NCBI GenBank assembly: GCA_947473805.1
Contig: CANJGB010000015.1
Coordinates: 20,801 to 84,800 of the forward strand
Direction of reading: 5' to 3'
Length of the DNA stretch: 64,000 bases
Source of the DNA: Alphaproteobacteria bacterium
Lineage (GTDB): Bacteria > Pseudomonadota > Alphaproteobacteria > Ferrovibrionales > Ferrovibrionaceae
In this document: in pieces, positions 48,535-59,719 of the stretch
How the letters are laid out: the number at the start of each line of letters is the position of its first letter
Position numbering within the stretch: position 1 is the first letter of the stretch
Program-made: the position numbers and the translations under genes
Notes under the pieces: model-generated
The model's input: only the letters and a program-made list of their open reading frames with translations
What the model was told of the DNA's origin: nothing
Database searches by the model: none

Positions 48535-49436
48535 GTGGTTTGCCGCTTCCGGTTGGTCAGCCACACGCCGGTCAGCACGGCTGCGCCGCCGGCCAGATGA
48601 TAGGGCTCCAGGCGCTCGCCCAGCACCAGCCAGGCCAGGGCGACGACAGCGACCAGCGTGATGTAGCCCATCAGCGCCGCGCGGTTCGCGCCCAGTACCA
48701 TGGTCGCGTGCGCGTGCAGGCCATAGCCCAGCAGGCTGGGCACCAGCGCCAGCATCAGCACTGCGCCCACCGTGGTCAGCGACAGGGCCGGCGGGCCGAC
48801 CGTGAATGTCTCCCATAGGAGGAATGGCGCCATCGATACCGCGCCGGCTACTGCGCCGATGGCCAGCAGCGCCAGGCCCGGCAGAGCCAGGCCTTCGCGC
48901 TTCAGCATGACGGCATAGACCGCCCAGCCGACCGACGAGGCCAGCGCCCACAGGTCGCCGGTGGTGAAACGTATCTTCGCCAGTGTTTCCGCGTCGCCGC
49001 GCGCGATGATAATGATCACGCCCAGCAGCGCCAGCATGACGCCGCAGATCTGCACGGCGTTCATTCGCTCGTCCAGGAACAGGCGCGCGCCGATAACGAC
49101 CAGGATCGGCGACGAGGTCGCGATCAGCGCCATGTTGGTGGCCGACGTGGTGTGTCCCGCGAAGTACAGCGTGACGGCGCAGATGCCCATGCCGATGGCC
49201 CCAAGCACGAACAACACCGCCCAGCGCTGGCGGATGACAGCGCGATAGGCGACCAGGTCTTTCCACGCGAATGGCAGCACGATCAGCGCCAGCGTGCCCC
49301 AGCGCCAGAAGGCCAGCGCGAAGGGCGGTATCGTCTGTGCCGCACCGCGCGCTGTCAGGATGTTGGCGGAGAACGAGGTGCCCGCCGCCAGCAGGGCGAT
49401 GAAGGCGATGATTTCACGGCGGCGCTGACTGGTCAT
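48531..49436 (-). CDS. EamA-family (DMT) transporter, array member 3
   Basis: 301 residues, ten predicted helices. SFSANILTARGAAQTIPPFA, FAGHTTSATNMALIATSSPI, GDLWALASSVGWAVYAVMLKR and YHLAGGAAVLTGVWLTNRK match the paralogues. A long apparent N-terminal extension of the frame belongs to the antisense-like reading of the neighbour and is not part of the protein. Overlaps both neighbours by 4 bp. Confidence 0.92.
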   Translation of the reverse strand: MTSQRRREIIAFIALLAAGTSFSANILTARGAAQTIPPFALAFWRWGTLALIVLPFAWKDLVAYRAVIRQRWAVLFVLGAIGMGICAVTLYFAGHTTSATNMALIATSSPILVVIGARLFLDERMNAVQICGVMLALLGVIIIIARGDAETLAKIRFTTGDLWALASSVGWAVYAVMLKREGLALPGLALLAIGAVAGAVSMAPFLLWETFTVGPPALSLTTVGAVLMLALVPSLLGYGLHAHATMVLGANRAALMGYITLVAVVALAWLVLGERLEPYHLAGGAAVLTGVWLTNRKRQTT

Positions 49437-50350
49437 GGAATGGGTTCGGGCGAGCGGGTGGTCAGCCAGACGCCGGCCAGTACCGCGGCGCCGCCGAACA
49501 CGTGATAGGCCGCGATCTGCTCGTCCAGCAGCAGCCAGGCCAGGAACGTCGCCAGCAGCGGCCCGAGAAAGCCGATGACCGAGGCGCGGCCGGCGCCGAG
49601 CGCCGCCGTTGCAACCGCGTGAAAGCGGTATCCGAGAAAGCCCGGGATTGCCGCAATGGCCAGGACCAGCGCCACCGCGCCCCACGAGAAATGCGGCGCG
49701 CCGCGCACGACGATTTCGCCGATGGCCAGCGGCAACAGTACCAGCGACCCAAACAGCGCGGTGACACACAGCAGCGCCAGGCCCGGCACAGCAACCGGGT
49801 TGCGCCGCAGGATCACCGCATAGGCCGCCCAGCCCAGCGCGGCGAACAGCGCCCACAAATCGCCGGGGGTGAACATCAGCTGAGTCAACTGCTCCACGTC
49901 GCCCTTGATGACGATCAGCACGACGCCGAAAAAGGCGAGGGCGGTGCCGGCGGTCTGTGTCGCCGACATGCGCTCGCGCAGGAACAGCCGCGCGCCAATC
50001 ACGATCAGGATCGGCGATATCGTGGTGATCAGCGCAAGGTTGACCGCCGTGGTCGTTTTTCCGCCGATGTACAGCGCGCCGCCGCAAATGCCCATTCCCG
50101 AAACCGCCAGCAGGACCAGCGTACGCCAGCTCCGCACCAGCTCGGCCCGCAGGCGCAGCAGGTCGCTGGCCGCGAAGGGCAGCAGCAGCAGCGACAGGAC
50201 CAGCCAGCGTCCGAAGGTCAGCACCATGGGCGAGACCAGGTCGGGGCCGATCCTTGCCAGCAGATAGTTGGTCGAAAAGGCGAGGGCCGAGGCGGCAATC
50301 GCCATCAGGCCCAGCATCTCGCGCCGGTCGTGCGGTCCCCCGGCGGTCAT
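49433..50350 (-). CDS. EamA-family (DMT) transporter, array member 2
   Basis: 305 residues, ten predicted helices. AFSTNYLLARIGPDLVSPMVL, IGGKTTTAVNLALITTISPI, GDLWALFAALGWAAYAVILRR and YHVFGGAAVLAGVWLTTR. Start ATG overlaps the stop of the first array gene by 4 bp. Substrate unknown. Confidence 0.92.
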   Translation of the reverse strand: MTAGGPHDRREMLGLMAIAASALAFSTNYLLARIGPDLVSPMVLTFGRWLVLSLLLLPFAASDLLRLRAELVRSWRTLVLLAVSGMGICGGALYIGGKTTTAVNLALITTISPILIVIGARLFLRERMSATQTAGTALAFFGVVLIVIKGDVEQLTQLMFTPGDLWALFAALGWAAYAVILRRNPVAVPGLALLCVTALFGSLVLLPLAIGEIVVRGAPHFSWGAVALVLAIAAIPGFLGYRFHAVATAALGAGRASVIGFLGPLLATFLAWLLLDEQIAAYHVFGGAAVLAGVWLTTRSPEPIP

Positions 50351-51273
50351 GCGGCCGCCTTGACGGACTTGCTGGCCAACCACACGCCACCCAGCACCGC
50401 GCCGCCGCCGATCGCGTGGAACAGTTCCAGCTTCTCGCCCAGCAGCAGCGTGGCGACGATGGTGACGAAGATCGGCACGATGTATTGCGCCATCGCCGCG
50501 TGCGCGATGCCAAGCCGGCGCACGCAGATGCCGTGCAGCGCGAAGGCGCTGAGGCCGGGCACCAGAACCGAGAAGAGGGCAATTGCCGGCAGCCGCCAGC
50601 CCGGCGCCCACGGGCCGCTGTGCGCTGCCTCGTAGAGTGCGAACGGAAATGCCGCCAATCCACCGAATCCGGCGATCATGATCAGCTGCACCATCGGCGG
50701 CAGGTTGAGGCGCCATGGCTTGATCAGCACTGAATAGATCGCCCATGACGTCGTACTGGTCAGCGCCCACAGGTCGCCCGGCACGAGCGACAAGGTCCAC
50801 AGGACATGGATGTCACCGCGCAGGATGATGACGACCACGCCCAGGAAGGCGAGGATGACGCCGGTCAGCCGCCGCGCCGGCAGCGCCTCGGCCAGGAACA
50901 GCCTGTCGGCCAGGATCACCATGATCGGGGTCGAGCTGATGATCAGCGAGATGTTGGTGGCGGTCGATGTCCGTATCGCGAAATAGTTGACCAGCGCCGG
51001 GATCGACATGCCGGTGACGCCCAGCACCAGCAGCCGGTGCCAGTACTTCACGATGACTTCGCGGTACCGCCATACGGCCCAGAACTGGAAGGGCAGCAAC
51101 AAGACCGCGATGCCGAACCAGCGCACGAATGTCATCCCGAACGGCGGAATGATGTCGCCGAACACCTTGATGAGCAGCAGGCTGGACGCAAAGCACATCG
51201 CGGTGCCGATCATGCTGGCATATCCCAGCAAATCCGCGTTCCGCGACGGCTGTTCGACGCCGGTCGGCGTCAT
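50347..51273 (-). CDS. EamA-family (DMT) transporter, array member 1
   Basis: 308 residues, ten predicted helices; the first gene of a five-gene array. CFASSLLLIKVFGDIIPPFG, FAIRTSTATNISLIISSTPI, GDLWALTSTTSWAIYSVLIK and FHAIGGGAVLGGVWLASK. More diverged from the others, which resemble each other more closely. The promoter must lie in 51274-51393, shared with the divergent gene at 51394. No regulator is adjacent. Confidence 0.92.
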   Translation of the reverse strand: MTPTGVEQPSRNADLLGYASMIGTAMCFASSLLLIKVFGDIIPPFGMTFVRWFGIAVLLLPFQFWAVWRYREVIVKYWHRLLVLGVTGMSIPALVNYFAIRTSTATNISLIISSTPIMVILADRLFLAEALPARRLTGVILAFLGVVVIILRGDIHVLWTLSLVPGDLWALTSTTSWAIYSVLIKPWRLNLPPMVQLIMIAGFGGLAAFPFALYEAAHSGPWAPGWRLPAIALFSVLVPGLSAFALHGICVRRLGIAHAAMAQYIVPIFVTIVATLLLGEKLELFHAIGGGAVLGGVWLASKSVKAAA

Positions 51274-51393
51274 GGCCGCGCCGTGGTTCGGGCGGGCGCT
51301 TCTGGGGGCGTTTCCTGGGAGAACACGTTGAACTTATAAATTGTGAGTACAACCTTCCTTGCCACGCGGTGGCCCGCATGGCAAGCAGCGCCC

Positions 51394-52194
51394 ATGCAAC
51401 GGTTTCCCGCGGAATTTGCCGACCTGCTGAGCCGGCGCGGCCAGGCGGTTCTGGCGGGCATGGAGTCCCGCCTGTGCGGCGCGCTGGCCGACCCGCGGCG
51501 GCGCTTTCTGGCGGAATCCGGCCTGGTCGACCCGCGACAGGCGCGGGCGGCGCGGGTGCTGCTGGACGGCGCCTTGCTGGCGCACCTCACGACGTTGGCC
51601 GACCCGATCCCGCCGGAAACGATTTCTGACATGACGCGCAATTACGACGAATGGCTGCCCAAGGCCATGCGTATGCGGACCGCCTATCTGGAACGGCGGC
51701 GCGGCCTTGCGTCGCAGGCAGCGGCCGAGGTGGGGCTTTCCAACATGCTGAATTCGGACAGCTTCCACGCCTTCGCGTCCGCCCTGGCCGGCCGGCGGCT
51801 GAAGCGGCGCCACGGCATCCAGGTGCTGTGCTACGGCGCGGGCGATTATGCCGGCCCGCACAACGACCATCATCCTGAAGAACCGGCCGCGGCGCGCGGC
51901 TATCTGGATGTCCACATCAGCCTGGCGTCACCGGCGGTGGAGCACCAGTTTCTGGTCTGGGCGAAGGCGGGCCATTTCACCGAGATCGTTGATGTGGCGA
52001 CGGAAGGCGGCGTCACCGCCTATCGCCTGCCATTCTGGCACTACACCACGCCGCTGGTGGCAAAGCCCGGGCTGGAGGCCAGGGCGCGGCGCTGGGTCCT
52101 GCTCGGAACCTTCCTTTACGGGGCGCCGCCCAGTTCGGCGACAAGGCCGGCCGCCGACGGAACGCCACCGGCGTCGCGTACCGCGCGGGCATAG
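51394..52194 (+). CDS. Uncharacterised protein with an HxDHH motif
   Basis: 266 residues from the ATG at 51394 (a GTG at 51343 is in frame but unsupported). Not recognised. The central GDYAGPHNDHHPEE and later RARRWVLLGTFLY resemble the HxD and RxxxxxF of 2OG-Fe(II) oxygenases, only suggestively. The last 26 residues are Pro/Ala/Thr/Arg-rich and lie on the opposite strand of the 3' end of the YkgJ-like gene (79-bp convergent overlap), so the natural stop may have been lost. Confidence 0.7.
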   Translation: MQRFPAEFADLLSRRGQAVLAGMESRLCGALADPRRRFLAESGLVDPRQARAARVLLDGALLAHLTTLADPIPPETISDMTRNYDEWLPKAMRMRTAYLERRRGLASQAAAEVGLSNMLNSDSFHAFASALAGRRLKRRHGIQVLCYGAGDYAGPHNDHHPEEPAAARGYLDVHISLASPAVEHQFLVWAKAGHFTEIVDVATEGGVTAYRLPFWHYTTPLVAKPGLEARARRWVLLGTFLYGAPPSSATRPAADGTPPASRTARA

Positions 52195-52865
52195 TTCCGC
52201 TCGCTGTTGAACGGCGCGCTTTTCTTGAAGTCCTCGGCCTTGGCCGGCTTAATGCCGCGGCCATGCGGCAGCACCTTCAGATAGCCGCCGTCACGCCCGA
52301 CCAGCGGAATGGGCCGCCGCTTGCGGCTGAACACCCGACGCATCGTCGCCGAATATTCGACGAACGTTTCGTATTCGCGCGGATCGACGGTGAACAGGTA
52401 TTCGTACGCCTTGACGAATTCCTCGACGAAGACGCGATCGACGATCTGCAGGTTCGACATCACCCAGCAGCGGTCCTCGAAATCCCAGTAGAAGGCGAGG
52501 CCGATGAACTTGCCCTCGCGCGACATGTACGGAAAGAACGGGAACGCGCGGCAGGCCAGGCTGCGGTTGTCGCGTTCGCAGAAGGCGACGCCCTTGCATT
52601 CCACCGCCGCGCACGACTTGTGCAGGTCCTTGACGATCTTCCGCGTCGCGCTGTCATAGGCCTTGAAGTCGTGCCACAGGTCGGTGCGACGCTGCAATTC
52701 CTTGTATTCGGCCTTGTGCACCACGGGCACGGCGTTCTGGGTCGAGCAGCAAACGGGCTCGCCGCCGTTCAGCGGCGCGCACTTGCGCCCGCAGTCAAAA
52801 CGCGAAATCGACACTTCGAGCAGTTCGTAGATGCGGCGGTAATGTTCGGGCAGGACGGGTGGCAT
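52116..52865 (-). CDS. YkgJ-like Cys-cluster protein
   Basis: 249 residues with cysteines FDCGRKC, PVCCST, SCAAVECKGVAFCERDNRSL and ACRAFPFFPY, the layout of the YkgJ/UPF0153 iron- or zinc-chelating family (possible Fe-S cluster). The C-terminal half is basic. Function unknown. Same strand as ubiA, which is 10 bp upstream, so possibly co-transcribed. Confidence 0.82.
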   Translation of the reverse strand: MPPVLPEHYRRIYELLEVSISRFDCGRKCAPLNGGEPVCCSTQNAVPVVHKAEYKELQRRTDLWHDFKAYDSATRKIVKDLHKSCAAVECKGVAFCERDNRSLACRAFPFFPYMSREGKFIGLAFYWDFEDRCWVMSNLQIVDRVFVEEFVKAYEYLFTVDPREYETFVEYSATMRRVFSRKRRPIPLVGRDGGYLKVLPHGRGIKPAKAEDFKKSAPFNSERNYARAVRDAGGVPSAAGLVAELGGAP

Positions 52866-52875
52866 GCGAATCCCT

Positions 52876-53799
52876 CTATCTGCCGACGAGAATAGCGGCG
52901 AACACGATCAGTCCAAGCCATTTGTTGCTGCGGAACCTGTTGAGGCAATCGGACCCGCTCTGGAGGTCAACCATCGCCGCCTGCCAGTACAGGTGGAAGG
53001 CCGCGACAAACAGGCCGATCCAGAACATCCAGCCCAGCGACTCGGCGAGGCCCGCAAGTCCGAGGCACAGCAGCGTCGCCGTGTAGAAGGCGAACAGCCA
53101 GGTGCGGGTCTGCTCGCCGAACAGCCGCGCGGTGGACTTCACGCCGATCAGGGCATCGTCATCGATATCCTGGTGGGCATAGATCGTGTCGTAGCCCAGC
53201 GTCCAGCAGATGCCGCCGACATACAGCAGCACCGCCGGAACGCCGATCTCGCCGCGCACCGCCGCCCAGCCCATCAGTGCGCCCCAGTTGAACGCCAGGC
53301 CCAGGAACAGCTGCGGCCACCAGGTGATCCGCTTCATGAACGGATAGATCGCCACCAGGGCCAGCGAGGCGATGCCCAGCCACAGACACAGCGTATTGAG
53401 TTGCAGCAGCACGCCCAGGCCGATGAGGCACAGCAGGGCCATCCACGCCGCGGCCGCCGCGACCGATACCTGGCCCGAGGGAATGGGCCGGTTGCGCGTG
53501 CGCTCCACCTGGCTGTCGAAATCGCGATCGACGATGTCGTTCAGGACGCAGCCGGCCCCGCGCATGACAACGGACCCGACCAGGAACAGCAGCATCAGCC
53601 ACAGGTCCGGCCAGCCGCCCCTGGGCGCGGCCAGGGCAATGGCCCACCAGCCGGGCAGCAGCAACAGCCACCAGCCGATGGGCCGGTCCAACCTTGCCAG
53701 GCGCAAATAGGGCCGCGACCAGGCGGGGGCCTGGCGCTCAACCCAGTTGTCGGGCGGGGCGTCGGCAATGCGGGGTGCTTGGGCGGATGGATCGGACAT
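52876..53799 (-). CDS. ubiA: 4-hydroxybenzoate polyprenyltransferase
   Basis: 307-residue, multi-helix membrane enzyme attaching the polyprenyl tail to 4-hydroxybenzoate in ubiquinone synthesis. Prenyltransferase aspartate motifs are NDIVDRDFDSQVERTRNRP and YDTIYAHQDIDDD. Start set at MSDPSAQAP; upstream residues in the open frame are unconserved. Divergent from rsmE with 14 bp between the start codons. Confidence 0.95.
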   Translation of the reverse strand: MSDPSAQAPRIADAPPDNWVERQAPAWSRPYLRLARLDRPIGWWLLLLPGWWAIALAAPRGGWPDLWLMLLFLVGSVVMRGAGCVLNDIVDRDFDSQVERTRNRPIPSGQVSVAAAAAWMALLCLIGLGVLLQLNTLCLWLGIASLALVAIYPFMKRITWWPQLFLGLAFNWGALMGWAAVRGEIGVPAVLLYVGGICWTLGYDTIYAHQDIDDDALIGVKSTARLFGEQTRTWLFAFYTATLLCLGLAGLAESLGWMFWIGLFVAAFHLYWQAAMVDLQSGSDCLNRFRSNKWLGLIVFAAILVGR

Positions 53800-53813
53800 A
53801 GTAGAACGGCCTC

Positions 53814-54566
53814 GTGACTGCATCTTATACGCCACGCCAGCGCTTGTATGTCGAGGCGCCGCTCTCCGCCGGTGAGGCGGTCGCGGCGACGCCCGACCAG
53901 GCGCATTACCTGCTGAACGTGCTGCGCCTCGGCGCCGGCGTGTCCATTGCCCTGTTCAATGGCCGCGACGGTGAATGGGCGGCCGAGGTGCAGGTCAAGG
54001 GCAAGCGGCAATGCGACCTGCTGCCGGTCCTGCACCTGCGCCCGCAGGCGGCATCGCCCGACACCTGGCTGCTGTTCGCGCCGGTCAAGGGCCAGCGGAC
54101 CGAGTTCATCGCCGAGAAGGCCACCGAGCTTGGTGTCGCGGCCCTGCTGCCGGTGATCACCGCACGGACGAATGCCCGCGTGAATGTTGAGCGTCTTGCC
54201 GCCAATGCGCGCGAGGCGGCGGAACAGAGCTGGCGTCTCGACGTGCCCGAAGTACGCGAGGCACGCCCACTGGATGCTGTGCTGGCCGCGTGGCCGGCGG
54301 ATCGCCGGCTGATGTTCTGCGACGAAACCGGCGCATCGCCGCCGGCGCCGGTCGCCCTGCGCGCGGCGTCGCCGGGCCCGTGGGCGGTGCTGATCGGCCC
54401 CGAGGGCGGTTTCAGCGCCGACGAGATCGAGCGGGTGAAGGCCATGCCGCAGGCGGTTCCCGTCGGCCTTGGCCCCCGCATCCTGCGTGCCGATACGGCG
54501 GCCACCGCCGCGCTCACCCTGTTGCAGGCGGCCATCGGCGACTGGGGCGTTATCACGCGGACGTGA
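53814..54566 (+). CDS. rsmE: 16S rRNA (uracil1498-N3)-methyltransferase
   Basis: 250 residues with a SPOUT knot. RQRLYVEAPLSAGE start, KATELGVAALLPVITART, LIGPEGGFSADEIE and LGPRILRADTAATAAL are RsmE hallmarks. It begins with GTG at 53814. Only 14 bp separate it from the ubiA start, so the two promoters overlap the coding regions. Classical ubiA-rsmE-gshA neighbourhood of alphaproteobacteria. Confidence 0.95.
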   Translation: MTASYTPRQRLYVEAPLSAGEAVAATPDQAHYLLNVLRLGAGVSIALFNGRDGEWAAEVQVKGKRQCDLLPVLHLRPQAASPDTWLLFAPVKGQRTEFIAEKATELGVAALLPVITARTNARVNVERLAANAREAAEQSWRLDVPEVREARPLDAVLAAWPADRRLMFCDETGASPPAPVALRAASPGPWAVLIGPEGGFSADEIERVKAMPQAVPVGLGPRILRADTAATAALTLLQAAIGDWGVITRT

Positions 54567-54671
54567 ATGTCCGCGGTCCTGCCTCACCCCGATGTGATGA
54601 CGGCGTGATGGGGCGGCCTTGCTAGCGTTTGGCGTGCCTGGAGCACGAAACGCCACGAGAGGACGCCCCAC

Positions 54672-54944
54672 ATGAAACGGATTTCCCTGCTTGCCGCCAC
54701 GCTTGCCGTCGCCTGCTTCGCCGCGCCCGCCTTCGCCGACTGCGCGTCAGATGTGAAGTCCGCCGAGACCGCCGTCATGGGCGTGAAGGACATGAAGCAG
54801 AAGGACATGGCCATGAAGGAACTCGACATGGCCAAGAAGGCCATGGCGTCCAAGATGGATAAGGAATGCATGGCGCACGCCAAGATGGCCAGCGACAGCG
54901 CGATGATGAAGGACCCGATGATGAAGGACGGCATGAAGAAGTAG
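54672..54944 (+). CDS. Small secreted Met/Lys-rich protein
   Basis: 90 residues. A signal peptide of about 22 residues (LAVACFAAPAFA) is followed by a mature part of about 68 residues containing 14 Met and 14 Lys with repeated DM/KM/MMKD units (KDMKQKDMAMKELDMAKKAM here counted, and MMKDPMMKDGMKK). Two Cys (DCASD, KECMAH). Probably a helical periplasmic protein; Met-rich exported peptides often bind copper or silver, which I infer only by composition. Not recognised. Confidence 0.72.
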   Translation: MKRISLLAATLAVACFAAPAFADCASDVKSAETAVMGVKDMKQKDMAMKELDMAKKAMASKMDKECMAHAKMASDSAMMKDPMMKDGMKK

Positions 54945-54956
54945 CCGGCCTCGAAA

Positions 54957-54984
54957 CCCTCTCCCGGCGCAAGCCGGGCGAGGG
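54957..54984. terminator. Bidirectional hairpin, REP-like
   Basis: Stem CCCTC + CCCGGC pairing with GCCGGG + GAGGG, one T/C mismatch, GCAA loop. It separates the convergent Met-rich gene and the 2OG oxygenase gene. The CCCTCTCCCG core matches the elements flanking DUF559 at 42.6-43.0 kb. No T tract on the plus strand. Confidence 0.55.
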
Positions 54985-54986
54985 GA

Positions 54987-56000
54987 TTAGGTATTGCCCG
55001 ACAGGAACGCCAGCAGCACGTAGCGGCGGCCCGAGGTCACGCCCAGCGGCTCGTGCAGGATGCTGGACGAGAAGACGATTGCCGAGCCCGATGCCGGGCG
55101 GTAGCGGTGCTGGCCGTATTCGGGGAAGCGCAGTTCGCCGCCCTCGAAATTCTCCGTGTTCAGGTTGATCGACAGCGCGAAGCGCCGGTGCGCCACGTGC
55201 GGCAGCGAATTGTCGCGATGGCCGTGCTGGTAGCCGCCGCGCTGTCCCTCGTAGCTGGCGATGCGGTACGGCTCGCGCCCGCCGATGCGGTACTGGAACG
55301 CCTTCAGGATTTCCGGGAACACGCGCCGGTTCATGATGCGGTCGAGGAAAGAACTGGTATCGCGGTCGACGATGTAGTGGTCGACGCGATCGTTGCGGCC
55401 GTATTCCGGCACCCGCATCTTGTAGTCGCTGCCCTGCTTCTTGTCGCCGTCGCCCGGCTCGACATAGGTCAGCCCGCGCAGGGTGAAAATGCCGATCAGC
55501 TTCTTGCACTCCGCCGGACTCAGCACGTCGGGGACGATCAGCACCGGCGGATGCGCCGGGCCGGCAATGACCGGCGGCCGCGCGTTCAGGTGCGTCTTCA
55601 GCGCGGCCAGCGCCGCTTCAGGGTCGGTGCCGGCATAGATGGCGTGCTGGTTCGCACCTACCGCAACCAGGCCACCCTGCGGCCATTGCGCATAGCCGGT
55701 CGCCACCGCGTTCTCTTCGTCGATCAGGCCGCGGAACGGCTGCGCCTGGGCGACGATATCCGCCGGGCCGACCGCGAATACCGGGATGCCCAGCCAGGCC
55801 AGGGTGTCAGCGAGGGGGCGGAGCGCGTCGAGGTGGCGTGTGCCGTTGCCGGTGAAGACGAACAGCATGGCATAGCCCGCCATGTCGTCGCCTTGCACGT
55901 CCACGGGCTTGCCTGTCCGGGCATCGGCCAGGACGAACGAGGGGCAGATGTCGCCGGCCTCGACGGGGCCGAACGGCTTTTGGGTCTTTGCTTGGGCCAT
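54987..56000 (-). CDS. Thioredoxin-fold/2OG-Fe(II) oxygenase fusion
   Basis: 337 residues. N-terminal half (about 1-150): an AhpC/peroxiredoxin-like fold (AGDICPSFVLADARTGK, MLFVFTGNGTRHLDALRPLA) with no Cys at the usual peroxidatic position. C-terminal half (about 165-337): a 2-oxoglutarate/Fe(II) dioxygenase with iron ligands in QHGHRDNSLPHV (HxD) and a distal His in SSSILHEPLGV, then Arg in SGRRYVLLAFL for 2OG. Substrate unknown; prolyl-hydroxylase-like family. ATG at 56000 chosen; a GTG two codons earlier is possible. It is convergent with the Met-rich gene and divergent from gshA. Confidence 0.88.
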   Translation of the reverse strand: MAQAKTQKPFGPVEAGDICPSFVLADARTGKPVDVQGDDMAGYAMLFVFTGNGTRHLDALRPLADTLAWLGIPVFAVGPADIVAQAQPFRGLIDEENAVATGYAQWPQGGLVAVGANQHAIYAGTDPEAALAALKTHLNARPPVIAGPAHPPVLIVPDVLSPAECKKLIGIFTLRGLTYVEPGDGDKKQGSDYKMRVPEYGRNDRVDHYIVDRDTSSFLDRIMNRRVFPEILKAFQYRIGGREPYRIASYEGQRGGYQHGHRDNSLPHVAHRRFALSINLNTENFEGGELRFPEYGQHRYRPASGSAIVFSSSILHEPLGVTSGRRYVLLAFLSGNT

Positions 56001-56099
56001 GGCCACAATCTACACGGGCGGCGGCCGAACAAAAAGCATGCTTGCCTTGGCTGGCCGGCGCGGTAAATGGGGGGGCCAGAAAAGAGTAGGGGTACCCGC

Positions 56100-57467
56100 A
56101 TGTCCGGTCCAGCCAAGGCCGCCGAGACGCCAATCGCCGACAAACGGCAGTTGGTTGATTACGTCGCGTCCGGTGAGCGGCCCCATGCCTCGACCTGGAA
56201 AATCGGCGTCGAGTACGAGAAATTCGGCTTCGACCACAAGACCCTGCGGCCCCTGCCGTACGAGGGCAAGCATGGCATCAAGGCCATGCTCACCGGCCTG
56301 CAGCGCTTCGGCTGGGAGCCGGTGCGCGAGGGCGACAACGTCATCGCGCTCGCCATGGATGGCCAGTCGATCTCGCTGGAACCCGGCGGGCAGCTGGAAC
56401 TGTCCGGCGCGCCGCTGGAAACCCTGCACCAGACCTGTCGCGAGCTGAATACCCACCTGGCCCAGGTCAAGCTGGTGGGCGACGAACTGGGCGTCGGCTT
56501 TGTCGGCCTGGGTTTCCAGCCCAAGTGGCGCCGCGCCGAAATTCCTGTCATGCCCAAGGGCCGCTACGACATCATGCGCAACTACATGCCGAAGAAGGGC
56601 CGCCTCGGCCTCGACATGATGCTGCGCACCTGCACCGTGCAGGTGAACCTCGACTTCGGCTCCGAACCCGACATGGTGAAGAAGATGCGCGTGGCCCTGG
56701 CGCTGCAGCCGGTCGCGACCGCGCTGTTCGCCAATTCGCCGTTCACCGAGGGGGTGCCGAACGGCTTCCTCAGCTATCGCAGCCAGATCTGGACCGATAC
56801 CGATCCCGACCGCACCGGCATGCTGCCGATCGCCTTCGAGGACGGCTTCGGCTACGAGCGCTACGTCGACTGGGCGCTGGATGTGCCGATGTATTTCGTC
56901 TATCGCGACGGCAAGTACGCCGACGCGACGGGGCAGAGCTTCCGCGACTTCATCGCCGGCAGGCTGCCGGCGGCGCCTGGCCAGGTCGCCACCATGCGCG
57001 ACTGGGCCGACCACCTGACGACGTTGTTCCCCGAGGCGCGCCTCAAGACCTATCTGGAAATGCGGGGCGCCGATGGCGGGCCGTGGTGGCGGCTGTGCGC
57101 GTTGCCGGCGCTGTGGACCGGTCTGATGTACGACAATGCCTCGCTGGACGCGGCCTGGGACCTGGTCAAGTCGTGGACCGCCGCCGAGCGGCAGGAGATG
57201 CGCGATGTGGTGCCGCGACTGGCGCTCAAGACGCCGTTCCGCAACGGCACGGTGCGCGAGATTGCCGCCGAGGTGCTGGCGATCAGCGCTGCCGGCCTCA
57301 AGGCGCGCAACCGCCTGTCCGCTGCCGGCGAGACCGAGGGGCATTTCCTCGACTCCCTGCGCGTCATCGTTGAGTCAGGCGAAACGCCGGCCGAGAATCT
57401 GCTGCGCGACTACCACACGCGCTGGGGCCGCTCGGTCGATCCGGTGTTCGAGGAACTGGCGTACTAG
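56100..57467 (+). CDS. gshA: Glutamate--cysteine ligase (plant/alphaproteobacterial type)
   Basis: 455 residues; first step of glutathione synthesis. Motifs: [31 protein letters not shown], and [15 protein letters not shown] with [19 protein letters not shown] (cited as SYRSxIWxDTDPxR). This matches the GshA class found in plants and alphaproteobacteria rather than the enteric class. It fits with the glutathione peroxidase at 253. Confidence 0.95.
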   Translation: MSGPAKAAETPIADKRQLVDYVASGERPHASTWKIGVEYEKFGFDHKTLRPLPYEGKHGIKAMLTGLQRFGWEPVREGDNVIALAMDGQSISLEPGGQLELSGAPLETLHQTCRELNTHLAQVKLVGDELGVGFVGLGFQPKWRRAEIPVMPKGRYDIMRNYMPKKGRLGLDMMLRTCTVQVNLDFGSEPDMVKKMRVALALQPVATALFANSPFTEGVPNGFLSYRSQIWTDTDPDRTGMLPIAFEDGFGYERYVDWALDVPMYFVYRDGKYADATGQSFRDFIAGRLPAAPGQVATMRDWADHLTTLFPEARLKTYLEMRGADGGPWWRLCALPALWTGLMYDNASLDAAWDLVKSWTAAERQEMRDVVPRLALKTPFRNGTVREIAAEVLAISAAGLKARNRLSAAGETEGHFLDSLRVIVESGETPAENLLRDYHTRWGRSVDPVFEELAY

Positions 57468-57565
57468 CCAGCGTTTCCGTGGCCTTTTAACGCGACCTTA
57501 ACCAGGTTCCCGCACCTTTAGGCCGGCCCACGGCGTGCGTGGTCCGCCTTGGGCGGGAGCGTCTT

Positions 57566-59719
<2,154 letters not shown>

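Noticed and set aside
47617..50800. Apparent very long EamA frames of 550-710 codons
   Set aside because: Upstream parts are out-of-frame readings of neighbouring array genes; internal ATGs with 4-bp overlaps give normal 300-residue proteins.
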